Part shown: positions 41,048-49,352 of the stretch, in pieces
Layout: every line of letters starts with the position of its first letter
Position numbering within the stretch: the stretch's first letter is position 1
DNA from: Yoonia sp. G8-12
GTDB taxonomy: Bacteria; Pseudomonadota; Alphaproteobacteria; Rhodobacterales; Rhodobacteraceae
Reading direction: 5' to 3'
Length of the DNA: 64,000 nucleotides
Assembly (NCBI RefSeq): GCF_038443675.1
Contig: NZ_CP151762.1
Location: 1,302,001 to 1,366,000, forward strand
The notes under the pieces: generated by a model
Told to the model about the DNA's origin: nothing
The model's input: only the letters and a program-made list of their open reading frames with translations
Databases searched by the model: none
Translations under genes and position numbers: made by a program

Positions 41048-41842
41048 TTATCCGTATATCGTGCTGATCAGATCGCGCAGGGATTGCTGCACGTCGGGTT
41101 CATCGCTGAGAGGTTCGATAACCGCCGCCTCAAGTGCGGCGTCAACACCCATCCCGCCTGCCATCAGTGTCGCCGCATAGATCAGCAACCGGGTTGATAC
41201 ACCTTCTTCAAGATCCATCCCCGATAACTTGCGGATATGCCCTGCAAGACGCACCAAAGGTGCCACGCGACCGGCTTCAAGGCGGCTTTCACGCGACACC
41301 ACCTTGATTTCCGTTTCGGCATCAGGGAAATCGAACGAAATCGACAAGAACCGTTGCCGGGTCGAAGGTTTGAGCCGCTTAAGCACGTTTTGGTAGCCGG
41401 GGTTATAACTGGCGACCAGCATGAACTCCTTGGGTGCGACCAACTCTTCGCCAGTACGGTCGATCATCAAAGTACGGCGCGTGTCGGTCAAAGGGTGCAA
41501 AACAACAGTCACGTCTTTGCGGGCTTCCACCACCTCATCAAGATAGCAGATGCCACCTTCACGGACTGCCCTTGTCAAAGGACCATCGACCCAGACCGTT
41601 TCGCCACCTTTCAACAGATATCGACCAATCAGGTCAGCCGCCGACAGGTCATCATGGCAGGCTACGGTATAGAGGGTTTTTCCCAGCGATGCCGCCATGT
41701 GCTCGACAAACCGCGTTTTGCCGCAGCCGGTCGGCCCCTTCAAAAGAAGGGGCAAACCATTGTTTTGGGCCATCTCGAACAGATCGCATTCTGATCCTGT
41801 CGGTTGATAGAACGGCAGTGTGGGGAGGGTTGCGATATTCAT
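41048..41842 (-). CDS. norQ: NorQ, MoxR-type AAA+ ATPase for NO reductase assembly
   Basis: A 264-residue CbbQ/NirQ/NorQ family ATPase with Walker A GPTGCGKT (residues 36-43), Walker B GICYLDEV and the sensor stretch LVASYNPGYQ. The C-terminal CbbQ domain contains EEGVSTRLLIYAATLM. It works with NorD to activate NorBC. It starts 3 nt after the norB stop. Confidence 0.96.
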   Translation of the reverse strand: MNIATLPTLPFYQPTGSECDLFEMAQNNGLPLLLKGPTGCGKTRFVEHMAASLGKTLYTVACHDDLSAADLIGRYLLKGGETVWVDGPLTRAVREGGICYLDEVVEARKDVTVVLHPLTDTRRTLMIDRTGEELVAPKEFMLVASYNPGYQNVLKRLKPSTRQRFLSISFDFPDAETEIKVVSRESRLEAGRVAPLVRLAGHIRKLSGMDLEEGVSTRLLIYAATLMAGGMGVDAALEAAVIEPLSDEPDVQQSLRDLISTIYG

Positions 41843-41845
41843 GGC

Positions 41846-43195
41846 TTATTCTCCTGGAACTGGATTTGCGGGACCGGGTGCAATGATTTCGTCTTTGCGC
41901 ACGACAAGCATCGAATAGATGAACAGCAATGCACCAATCACGACAGCCGCACCCGCACCGAACCGCATCAGGTAAAAGATCACGAGATCGTCCTGAACCG
42001 TCATGTAATAGTCACCCAGCACACGCTGCATGTGGGTCTGGATGGTGCCTGCGAATGTCAGCACAAAGGTCATGAATGCCATGCCACCTGTCATCAGCCA
42101 GAAAGACGCCATGTTGATCACCTGGTTATAAGGTGCGCGTTCCCGCAACATCGGCATCGCATAGGTGAACATCGCAAGGTTCAGCGCGACATAGGCGCCA
42201 TAGAAGGCCAAGTGCCCGTGTGCGGCTGTAATCTGGGTGCCGTGGCTATAGAAGTTCACGCCGTGCAAAGTGTGCAGGAAACCCCAGACGCCCGCGCCAA
42301 AGAACGCGACGGTACTGGACCCCAGCGACCATAGAAGGGCGGCCTTGTTGGGGTGGTTCTTGCGGCCTTTCCAGACCATGACAAAGGCGAACGACATCAT
42401 CAGGAAGAACGGGATCACTTCAAAGGTTGAGAAAATCGACCCGATCCACTGCCAGTAGCCAGGCAGACCGATCCAGTAAAAGTGGTGACCTGTGCCAAGG
42501 ATACCGCTGAACAATGCAGTGGCGACGATGACATAAAGCCATTTTTCAACGACCTCACGGTCCACACCTGTCAGCTTCAGCAACAAGAACGCAAGGATCG
42601 CAGCCATCACAAGTTCCCATGTCGCCTCGACCCACAGGTGGACAACAAACCACCAGTACATCTTGTCCAGGCTCAGGTTGTCAGGATTGATGAAGGCAAA
42701 GACCCACAGCAGCGACAACAACCAAAGCCCCATCAACAAGACATTGGTAATCGCGGTTTTCTTGCCCGCCAAAACAGTCATGGAGATGTTGAGCAGAAAG
42801 ATCAGCGCGGCAACAAGGATACCGAACTTGACCCAAAGCGGCTGTTCTAGAAACTCACGCCCGCCGTGGACACCCACAAGGTAGGATCCGACAGCGCCCA
42901 ATGTGCCAACCAGCAGAATAATCAGCTGGATATAGGCCAGTTTCGGCGACCATATTTCACGCTCGGATTCTTCAGGGATCAGAAAATAGGCCGCGCCGAA
43001 AAACCCCAGCAACAGCCACACGATCAGCGCATTGGTGTGGATCATGCGAATGACATTGAAAGGCAGGATTTCAGATAGAAAGTTGGGCGAGACATAAACC
43101 CACCCGGCGAGAAGCCCACCCAGTACCTGAATCCCGAACAGCGCCATTGCTGCAAGGAAATACCAGTAGGCCACTTTTTGTGATTGATATTTCAT
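41846..43195 (-). CDS. norB: Nitric oxide reductase subunit B (cytochrome bc type)
   Basis: The 449-residue, 12-helix catalytic subunit of cNOR shows the heme and FeB histidines in HTNALIVWLLLG, HLWVEATWELVMA (with the Glu near FeB), GTGHHFYWIG and HGHLAFYGAYVALN. It reduces two NO to N2O with electrons from NorC. It starts 12 nt after norC. Length and motifs are complete. Confidence 0.98.
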   Translation of the reverse strand: MKYQSQKVAYWYFLAAMALFGIQVLGGLLAGWVYVSPNFLSEILPFNVIRMIHTNALIVWLLLGFFGAAYFLIPEESEREIWSPKLAYIQLIILLVGTLGAVGSYLVGVHGGREFLEQPLWVKFGILVAALIFLLNISMTVLAGKKTAITNVLLMGLWLLSLLWVFAFINPDNLSLDKMYWWFVVHLWVEATWELVMAAILAFLLLKLTGVDREVVEKWLYVIVATALFSGILGTGHHFYWIGLPGYWQWIGSIFSTFEVIPFFLMMSFAFVMVWKGRKNHPNKAALLWSLGSSTVAFFGAGVWGFLHTLHGVNFYSHGTQITAAHGHLAFYGAYVALNLAMFTYAMPMLRERAPYNQVINMASFWLMTGGMAFMTFVLTFAGTIQTHMQRVLGDYYMTVQDDLVIFYLMRFGAGAAVVIGALLFIYSMLVVRKDEIIAPGPANPVPGE

Positions 43196-43207
43196 ATGAT
43201 TATCTCC

Positions 43208-43660
43208 TTATCCCGCGTCATTGGGCGGCCAGCCCTGCGTGTCGGTCTGATCGGCCCAGCGCAGAAATTCTGCGAGACCGCGTAGCTCTTCATCGGTGAA
43301 CTGGTAGCCGGGCATCTGCCGGCGGCCTTCGATGCCGCTGGGCTGGGCTTCGATCCAGCCTTTGAGCGTTTCAAACGCGGCTTGCGGATCGTCCTGCACG
43401 CCCCAACGGGTCATGACGTTCCCGACTTCGGGTGCGAAATACGCGCCTTCACCGTGCAGAGTGTGGCAGTTGATACATGAGGCGCGTTCCCACGTATGTT
43501 TGCCAAGCACGACCTCTTCGGTCAGCGGCATACCGGCAGTTGATGTGTTCACGACATACCTGTGCGAATGGACGGTCATCCCAATGAAGACGACGACAAA
43601 GAATATCGAGCCCCCATAAAAGATGTTCCGCGCCCGCGATTTTGTTAGAAATTCAGCCAT
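43208..43660 (-). CDS. norC: Nitric oxide reductase subunit C (membrane cytochrome c)
   Basis: A 150-residue protein with an N-terminal membrane anchor (about 13-30, IFYGGSIFFVVVFIGMTVHS), one c-type heme motif CINCH (62-66) and the axial Met in RRQMPGYQFT. It passes electrons to NorB in the periplasm. The start at 43660 (MAEFLTKSRA) has AAGGAGA about 10 nt upstream. It is the first gene of the nor operon behind the Fnr-type box at 43721. Confidence 0.96.
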   Translation of the reverse strand: MAEFLTKSRARNIFYGGSIFFVVVFIGMTVHSHRYVVNTSTAGMPLTEEVVLGKHTWERASCINCHTLHGEGAYFAPEVGNVMTRWGVQDDPQAAFETLKGWIEAQPSGIEGRRQMPGYQFTDEELRGLAEFLRWADQTDTQGWPPNDAG

Positions 43661-43693
43661 CTTGATGGATCTCCTTGGGCTCCGATTGGCGCA

Positions 43694-43762
43694 AGGATAC
43701 GTGGGCACAAAAATCGAAAGTTTGTGCTAGCGCAAAGTTCAAACAGATTGCGCGGCTAGGAT
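43694..43762. promoter_or_regulatory. Divergent norC / DUF1858 promoters sharing one Fnr/Dnr-type box
   Basis: TTTGTGCTAGCGCAAA at 43721-43736 is a 16-bp palindrome with one mismatch, of the TTG-N8-CAA class bound by Fnr/Dnr/NnrR. To its left the minus strand reads TATCCT (43699-43694), to its right the plus strand reads TAGGAT (43757-43762). Both candidate -10 elements are 31-32 nt from the palindrome centre, the spacing of class II activation. No convincing -35 elements are present. One site could thus drive norC and the DUF1858 gene. Confidence 0.7.
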
Positions 43763-43779
43763 TGCTCTAGGAGGACAGA

Positions 43780-43998
43780 ATGATGGGCACCCCGAGACTT
43801 GACGACCCCGACCTGCCGTTGGCCGACATGATGTCTTATTGGCCTGAGACGATACCCGTGTTTCTGCGTCATAAAATGTTGTGCGTGGGCTGCCTTGTTG
43901 GCCCGTTTCACACCATTTCAGATGCCTGTGCGGAATATCATCTGGACCAGGATCGCTTCTTGAGAGAACTGGTCTTGGCGGTGTCGGGCACCTGTTAG
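43780..43998 (+). CDS. DUF1858 domain-containing protein (CXXC redox-type)
   Basis: A 72-residue DUF1858 protein (hybrid-cluster-associated disulfide domain, also the N-terminal domain of ScdA/Ric iron-repair proteins). Features are the helix-rich DLPLADMMSYWPETIPVFLRH and the CVGCLVG CXXC motif. The ribosome site AGGAGG is strong. It may help repair or sense nitrosative damage, by analogy only. Its stop codon overlaps the stop of the convergent dnr gene (TTAG shared). It is probably activated by the shared Fnr/Dnr box. Confidence 0.88.
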   Translation: MMGTPRLDDPDLPLADMMSYWPETIPVFLRHKMLCVGCLVGPFHTISDACAEYHLDQDRFLRELVLAVSGTC

Positions 43999-44711
43999 AC
44001 GTCGGTCAATACGACCAATGCATGTGGGTCCGTCACAGTGATCCGCTTGCGTTTGCTTTGCACCATGCCCTGCTTTTCCCACCGGCTTAACAATCTGCTG
44101 ACAGTATGAAGCGTGGTGGCGGTTAATTCAGACAAATCCTGCCGCGTGATTGGAAAATCAATCTCGATGCCGATATCAACCTTTCGGCCTGTCTGATTGA
44201 TCAGGCGTAGTAATGCGGTCGCGACGCGCTGCTCAACCTGCTGGGTCGCCATTTCAACAATCCGGTTGTTCATCTCACCAACGCGGTTGCCAACAGTCTT
44301 GTAGGTCTGCGTCGCGAACCCGTCATAGTTCGCGACAAAGCTATCCCACAGATGCGTTGGCCAGCTGAGCACAAGCGCTTCGGTCGCGGTCATTGCAGTT
44401 GCTGGGTAAGTGTCCCTTCCAAGCGCCTTCGCAATCCCCAAGAGTTGACCTGCGGGAATGTGCAGCGCCGTCACCTGCTCACCTGTGGCCGTGATCCGCA
44501 CGACCCGCACATATCCATCCAGCAACATATAAAAGCGGTCCGCCTCGGCCCCTTCATCAAAAATCGCCACACCGGTGTCATAGCGTCGCGAGGTCGCATG
44601 ATCGAGGATGGTGCGGATTTGCGGTTTCGCAAGCTTCGAGAACGGCGGCATGTGCGTCAGAAGACTCTCATCAAGTCGCGGAAACAGCTTTTCTGAAATC
44701 GCTTTATTCAT
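43995..44711 (-). CDS. Crp/Fnr family transcriptional regulator, Dnr/NnrR type
   Basis: A 238-residue regulator with an N-terminal cyclic-nucleotide-binding fold (about 25-140), dimerisation helix (about 145-170) and winged HTH (DFPITRQDLSELTATTLHTV, SRLLSRW; about 180-215). There are no cysteines, so an Fnr-type Fe-S cluster is impossible; this suits the Dnr/NnrR branch, which senses NO through heme. Position between nor and nir genes and the neighbouring boxes supports that role. I use the start MNKAISEKL at 44711; the frame is open further upstream. Confidence 0.9.
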   Translation of the reverse strand: MNKAISEKLFPRLDESLLTHMPPFSKLAKPQIRTILDHATSRRYDTGVAIFDEGAEADRFYMLLDGYVRVVRITATGEQVTALHIPAGQLLGIAKALGRDTYPATAMTATEALVLSWPTHLWDSFVANYDGFATQTYKTVGNRVGEMNNRIVEMATQQVEQRVATALLRLINQTGRKVDIGIEIDFPITRQDLSELTATTLHTVSRLLSRWEKQGMVQSKRKRITVTDPHALVVLTDV

Positions 44712-44787
44712 TCCTGCAACCTGACACACCTGTTCAAAACACGCCACCCGGACCTTCCTGTGATGGTCGGCAAAAATCGAAATTGAG

Positions 44788-44828
44788 TTTGCGCTGGAAC
44801 AACGTCCCCGAACAGACATGCCCTAAAA
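44788..44828 (+). promoter_or_regulatory. Fnr/Dnr-type box and class II promoter for pseudoazurin-nirK-nirV
   Basis: TTTGCGCTGGAACAAC at 44788-44803 is a degenerate TTG-N8-CAA site. A -10-like TAAAAT lies at 44823-44828, about 30 nt from the box centre, again class II spacing. Both this box and the one at 43721 are preceded by a shared CAAAAATCGAAA string, 4-7 nt before the box. The dnr gene faces away from the same region. Confidence 0.6.
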
Positions 44829-44867
44829 TTGAAGGCAAGACAAAACAAGATCAAGAAGGAAAAAACG

Positions 44868-45299
44868 ATGATCCGTAAACTTGCAACCGGCCTCACACTC
44901 GCTGCCCTGATGGGCGGCGCTGCTTTTGCCGAAACAATCGAAGTTAAAATGCTGAATGTCGGTTCTGATGGCGAACGTATGGTCTTTGAACCTGCGTTTG
45001 TTCAGGCCGCCCCTGGCGATACGATCAAATTCATCCCCACTGACCGTGGCCACAACGCCGAATTGAACGATGGCATGTTCCCCCAAGGGGCGGAACAATT
45101 CGAAGGCCGCATCAACGAAGAGCTTGAAATCACATTTGACGTCGAAGGCGTCTATGGCGTGATCTGCAAACCGCACTTCTCAATGGGCATGGTGATGACC
45201 ATCGCTGTTGGCGACGTCGAAACACCTGCTGATTTCCTCGCAGGCCGCGTACCGCGCAATGCCAAGGCCCGCTTTGAAGAACAACTCGGCAATCTTTAA
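44868..45299 (+). CDS. Pseudoazurin (type I blue copper protein)
   Basis: A 143-residue periplasmic cupredoxin with signal peptide (MIRKLATGLTLAALMGGAAF, cleaved before AETIEV). Copper ligands are His in DRGHNAEL and the C-terminal Cys-His-Met set in VICKPHFSMGM. Pseudoazurin delivers electrons to copper nitrite reductase, whose gene follows 54 nt later. The ribosome site is AGAAGGA. Likely induced with nirK by NO through the upstream box. Confidence 0.95.
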   Translation: MIRKLATGLTLAALMGGAAFAETIEVKMLNVGSDGERMVFEPAFVQAAPGDTIKFIPTDRGHNAELNDGMFPQGAEQFEGRINEELEITFDVEGVYGVICKPHFSMGMVMTIAVGDVETPADFLAGRVPRNAKARFEEQLGNL

Positions 45300-45353
45300 C
45301 CAATTCCGCCGCGCGGGGCATGATGCCCCGCCCCGATCCTTATGGAGAGAAAA

Positions 45354-46571
45354 ATGACCAAATTCATCAATCCAGGTCTTATGCCAACAAACCGCCGCAA
45401 CGTCCTGCGCGGAAGCGTCCTTGCTGGGGCCGCCGTCATGACAGGTGCCGCCGTTGGTGCCACACCGCGGACACCGCGCATCACTGGCATCAACGAAACA
45501 TCCGCCAAACTGTACCGCGCAGCCGATCAACAACAGGCTGAGAGCACTGCAGCCCCTGCTGATTTGTCCGGCTACACACGGGTCAAACAAGAACTGGTGG
45601 CCCCGCCCTTTGCGCCCGAACATGAACAGATCGCGACAGGCGGCCCCAAGATCATCGAAATCACCATGGAGACAACAGAACGTCTGATGGTCGTCGATGA
45701 AGACACCGGCGCAGAAGTCTGGGCGCTGACCTACAACGGCTCTGTGCCCGGTCCGCTGATCATCTGCCACGAAGGCGATATGGTGGAACTGACCCTGCGC
45801 AACCCTGTCGACAGCATGATGGAACACAACATCGACTTCCACGCCTCCACAGGCGCGTTGGGCGGCGGCGGTTTGACCCACGTCTATCCCGGTGAAGAAA
45901 CCGTGCTGCGCTGGAAAGCCACCAAACCCGGTTGCTTTACCTACCACTGCGCACCCGGCGGTGCGATGATCCCCTACCACGTCACCCACGGGATGAACGG
46001 CGCGGTCATGGTCTTGCCACGCGACGGTCTGAAAGACGCCCAGGGCAACCCGTTGGTCTATGACAGCATCGCCTATATCGGCGAACAGGATTACTACCTG
46101 CCGATGGACGAGAATGGCAACTATCGCACCTATGAGGCCGCCGGTGACGACTACGCTGACAGTCTTGAAGCGATGCGCAAACTTATCCCGACACACTCGG
46201 TCTTTAACGGGGCTGTCGGTGCCTTGACCGGAGAGCATGCGCTGAAAGCGAATGTCGGAGAAACCGTTCTGATGATCCACAATCAGGCGAACCGTGACAG
46301 CCGTCCGCACCTTATCGGTGGACACGGCGACTATGTCTGGGAAAGCTCGTTCAGCGATGCCCCCCTGACTGGGATGGAAACATGGTTTGTGCGTGGCGGC
46401 AGCGCCGTGGCGGCGATGTACACCTTTGAGCAACCCGGCGTTTATGCCTACGTCAATCACAACCTGATCGAGGGTGTGATGCTTGGGGCAACCGCGCACT
46501 TTGTGGTCGCGGGCGAATGGGACAACACCTTGATGGAACAGGTTGTTGCACCGCATGAATTTGCCACCTGA
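45354..46571 (+). CDS. nirK: Copper-containing nitrite reductase
   Basis: A 405-residue NirK with a Tat-type leader (NRRNVLRGSVLAGAAVMTGA). Two cupredoxin domains follow. Type I copper ligands are in FTYHCAPGGAMIPYHVTHGM (Cys, His, Met); type II ligands include His of HNIDFHA, of YHCAP and of the C-terminal YVNHNLIE. The Asp near HNIDFH and the His in HLIGGHGDY fit the catalytic pair. It reduces nitrite to NO in the periplasm. I start at 45354, with GGAGAG 6 nt upstream. Confidence 0.97.
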   Translation: MTKFINPGLMPTNRRNVLRGSVLAGAAVMTGAAVGATPRTPRITGINETSAKLYRAADQQQAESTAAPADLSGYTRVKQELVAPPFAPEHEQIATGGPKIIEITMETTERLMVVDEDTGAEVWALTYNGSVPGPLIICHEGDMVELTLRNPVDSMMEHNIDFHASTGALGGGGLTHVYPGEETVLRWKATKPGCFTYHCAPGGAMIPYHVTHGMNGAVMVLPRDGLKDAQGNPLVYDSIAYIGEQDYYLPMDENGNYRTYEAAGDDYADSLEAMRKLIPTHSVFNGAVGALTGEHALKANVGETVLMIHNQANRDSRPHLIGGHGDYVWESSFSDAPLTGMETWFVRGGSAVAAMYTFEQPGVYAYVNHNLIEGVMLGATAHFVVAGEWDNTLMEQVVAPHEFAT

Positions 46572-46588
46572 TCCGAAAGGTTAGACCA

Positions 46589-47329
46589 ATGTTTGCCACC
46601 CTCCACTCTGCTCTATCAAACCACCGTACCTTTGGGTTTGCCATGACAGGCGTTGTGGGGGTGGCCGTCATCATCGGGGCCGCGCTCGCGTTGCGTGGCC
46701 CCGATCTTACATTTGCCCCGGAAATGGCACCGCAAGCGGTGGAATTGCCAGACGGGCGCACATTGTTTGTCCAACGCTACGAAGTCACCGTCGGCGAGTG
46801 GAATGTGTGTCATAAAAAAGGTGGATGCTCTCTCGCGCTGCGCGCAAGGCCAGATCAAGACCCGATGACTGTTCCGGCGACAGGTCTGAACTACGTCGAT
46901 GTCCAGGAATACCTGCGCTGGATAAGCGCTGAAACACGGCACGACTGGCGGCTTCCGACATCACAAGAATGGGCATTCATGGCAGAACCGGTTTTACCGG
47001 AAGAACCTGATCCGATCTTCACGGACCCCGAACTGACATGGGCATCATCTTATCTGATTGAAGGCCTCGCATCACGCACGCTCAAACCACAAGGCAGCTT
47101 TGCGACATCACCCCAAGGGATTGCCGATCTTAACGGAAGCGTATGGGAATGGACCAATAGTTGTTATTCCGGAACCGCTGATCTGGGGCGGTGTCCTGCG
47201 TTTTATGTCGGAGGCGAGCATGTCGCCGCGATACCGTTTCTTGTCCGTGACCCAGCAAGAGGCGGCTGCGCTGCCGGGACACCTCCTGCGCATCTGGGGA
47301 TGAGATTGGTGACCGATCGCAGTCTTTGA
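46589..47329 (+). CDS. nirV: NirV, formylglycine-generating-enzyme (SUMF1) family protein
   Basis: A 246-residue protein with an N-terminal membrane anchor (about 15-35, FGFAMTGVVGVAVIIG) and a SUMF1/FGE domain: QRYEVTVGEWNVC, LNYVDVQEYLRW, RLPTSQEWAFMA and LNGSVWEWTNSCY, ending in an RGG-rich GMRLV strand. NirV genes commonly follow nirK; the function is unknown although it is named for the association. It starts 17 nt after nirK in the same operon. Confidence 0.92.
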   Translation: MFATLHSALSNHRTFGFAMTGVVGVAVIIGAALALRGPDLTFAPEMAPQAVELPDGRTLFVQRYEVTVGEWNVCHKKGGCSLALRARPDQDPMTVPATGLNYVDVQEYLRWISAETRHDWRLPTSQEWAFMAEPVLPEEPDPIFTDPELTWASSYLIEGLASRTLKPQGSFATSPQGIADLNGSVWEWTNSCYSGTADLGRCPAFYVGGEHVAAIPFLVRDPARGGCAAGTPPAHLGMRLVTDRSL

Positions 47330-47450
47330 CGAAATTCAGGACATGCCACCCCTCACAGCCCCACAAACTGTGACAATCCACCCTCCCGCGCGCCCTTGAC
47401 ACCCACCCGCATCATGCAACTCTGGCAACGGTCCACACCGGAGGCATACC

Positions 47451-49298
47451 ATGAAGCTATTCTCAGCCACCCTCGCGCTGATCGCACTCACGACACCCGC
47501 ATTCGCCGATGTCACCGTCAGCCACGGCTTTTCCACCTTCGGCGATCTCAAATACGGTCCGGACTTCACCCATTTCGATTACGCCAACCCCGACGCGCCC
47601 CAAGGCGGCACCATGAGCCAGCGGCAGCTGTTCGGCACCCCCACCTTTGACAGTCTCAACACCTTCATCATCAAAGGCGACAGCGCCCCCGAAGTGGGCG
47701 TACACATCTATGACAGCTTGATGGTGCGGGCGAACGACGAACCCGACGCGCTCTACGGGCTGATCGCCGAAACCATCGAATACCCCGAGGATCTGTCTTA
47801 CGTCGCCTTCAACATGCGCCCCGCCGCCCGTTTCCACGACGGCACCCCTGTCACTGCTGCCGATGTGGTGTTCACGATCAATGCGCTGCAAACTGAAGGG
47901 CACCCTTTTTACCGCAACCTGCTATCCGATGTGACAGGTGTGACGGCCGAAAGCGACCACCGCGTCCGCTTTGATCTGGCCCCCGGTGCCGGCAGCGGGC
48001 TGTTGGGAAGTGTGGCCGAACTGCCTGTTCTGCCTGCGCATTTCTACGACACTGTGGATTTCGCCGAAAGCTGGATGGAGATCCCCCTTGGCTCTGGCCC
48101 GTATGAGGTGGCAGTGGTCGACGCCCCGCGCACGATCACTTTCTGCAAAGACCCTGATTATTGGGCGGCAGACCTGCCCGTGAACGTGGGCCGCAACAAC
48201 TTTGACTGTTTCAACTATGAATACTTCGTCGATGATACAGTGGGGCTAGAGGCCTTTGCCGCCGGTGAATACCATATGCGTGTCGAATACCGCTCGGCGT
48301 CATGGGCGACAGGCTATGATTTTCCGGCAGCACAACGCGGTTGGGTCCAGCAACTCTTGATCCCCGATGGCCGCCCCGCCAATGCCCAAGGCATCTGGTT
48401 CAATATGCGCAATCCGGTCCTGCAAGACATTCGCGTGCGTCAAGCCCTTGAATATGCATTCAATTTCGAATGGACGAATGATACGATTTTCTACGGCACC
48501 TATACCCGCAACGACAGTTTCTTCGAAAATACCGATATGCAGGCAACAGGTATCCCCGAAGGCGCGGAACTGGCGCTTTTGGAAGAGTTCCGCGACCAGC
48601 TCCCGCCTGAAATCTTCACAGCCCCCGCCCATGTCCCCAACCCCGGCAGTGACCGCCCCCGCGACCGTGGCGATTTGCGCGCAGCAGGCGAGTTGTTGGA
48701 TCAGGCGGGCTGGACCGTCGGCGATGACGGTGTGCGCCGCAATGCAGCGGGCGAGGTTCTGCACCTTGAATTCCCCGATAGCAGCCGCAGCCTTGAGCGG
48801 ATCATGATCCCCTACACCGAAAACCTCAAAGCGCTCGGCATCGACGTTGAATTCGAGGTGATCGACCCAAGTGCCTGGACCCAGCGACGGCAGGCGTTTG
48901 ACTTTGATCTCTCGTCAACTGCGTGGTCCGTGGCCACGACACCGGGGGCGGAATTGCGCGCCTTTTACGGTTCTGCCGCCGCAGGTGCCGAAGGCAGTAA
49001 CAATCTGACCGGTCTGGCCGATCCCGTGGTTGATGCCTTGATCGAACGGGTCGTGGTGGCCAATACCCGCGAAGAGCTAACGACCGCCGCGCGCGCCTTG
49101 GACCGTGTGCTGCGGTCCAAACACATCTGGATCGGCGGCTGGAACCTCGGGGCGCACCGCGTGGCGGTTTGGGATATCTTCGGCATCCCCGAAACCCCAG
49201 CCCCCTATGATTTCTTCCGCAACGTTGATTTCTGGTGGTTTGATCGCGACAAATACGATGTGTTGGTCGCAGAGGGCGCGCTGGACAGCGGGCTTTAA
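47451..49298 (+). CDS. Extracellular solute-binding protein, family 5 (YejA-like)
   Basis: This 615-residue ABC binding protein has a signal peptide (MKLFSATLALIALTTPAFA) and the SBP family 5 fold. Early residues (SHGFSTFGDLKYGPDFTHFD) and the WTVGDDGVRRNA type C-domain match the YejA/microcin-C-type subgroup that binds peptides. The permease and ATPase genes are not in the window, so it is an orphan here or their loci lie elsewhere. No frameshifts or missing domains are seen. Confidence 0.93.
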   Translation: MKLFSATLALIALTTPAFADVTVSHGFSTFGDLKYGPDFTHFDYANPDAPQGGTMSQRQLFGTPTFDSLNTFIIKGDSAPEVGVHIYDSLMVRANDEPDALYGLIAETIEYPEDLSYVAFNMRPAARFHDGTPVTAADVVFTINALQTEGHPFYRNLLSDVTGVTAESDHRVRFDLAPGAGSGLLGSVAELPVLPAHFYDTVDFAESWMEIPLGSGPYEVAVVDAPRTITFCKDPDYWAADLPVNVGRNNFDCFNYEYFVDDTVGLEAFAAGEYHMRVEYRSASWATGYDFPAAQRGWVQQLLIPDGRPANAQGIWFNMRNPVLQDIRVRQALEYAFNFEWTNDTIFYGTYTRNDSFFENTDMQATGIPEGAELALLEEFRDQLPPEIFTAPAHVPNPGSDRPRDRGDLRAAGELLDQAGWTVGDDGVRRNAAGEVLHLEFPDSSRSLERIMIPYTENLKALGIDVEFEVIDPSAWTQRRQAFDFDLSSTAWSVATTPGAELRAFYGSAAAGAEGSNNLTGLADPVVDALIERVVVANTREELTTAARALDRVLRSKHIWIGGWNLGAHRVAVWDIFGIPETPAPYDFFRNVDFWWFDRDKYDVLVAEGALDSGL

Positions 49299-49352
49299 TC
49301 ACGTTCAAATGCCCTCGTCTTCGACAGACCTGCACAAATTAAAGGGCGCCAC

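Noticed and set aside
45180..46556. A long minus-strand open frame opposite nirK
   Set aside because: Composition and antisense position mark it as a shadow. nirK carries all copper ligands in the plus frame.
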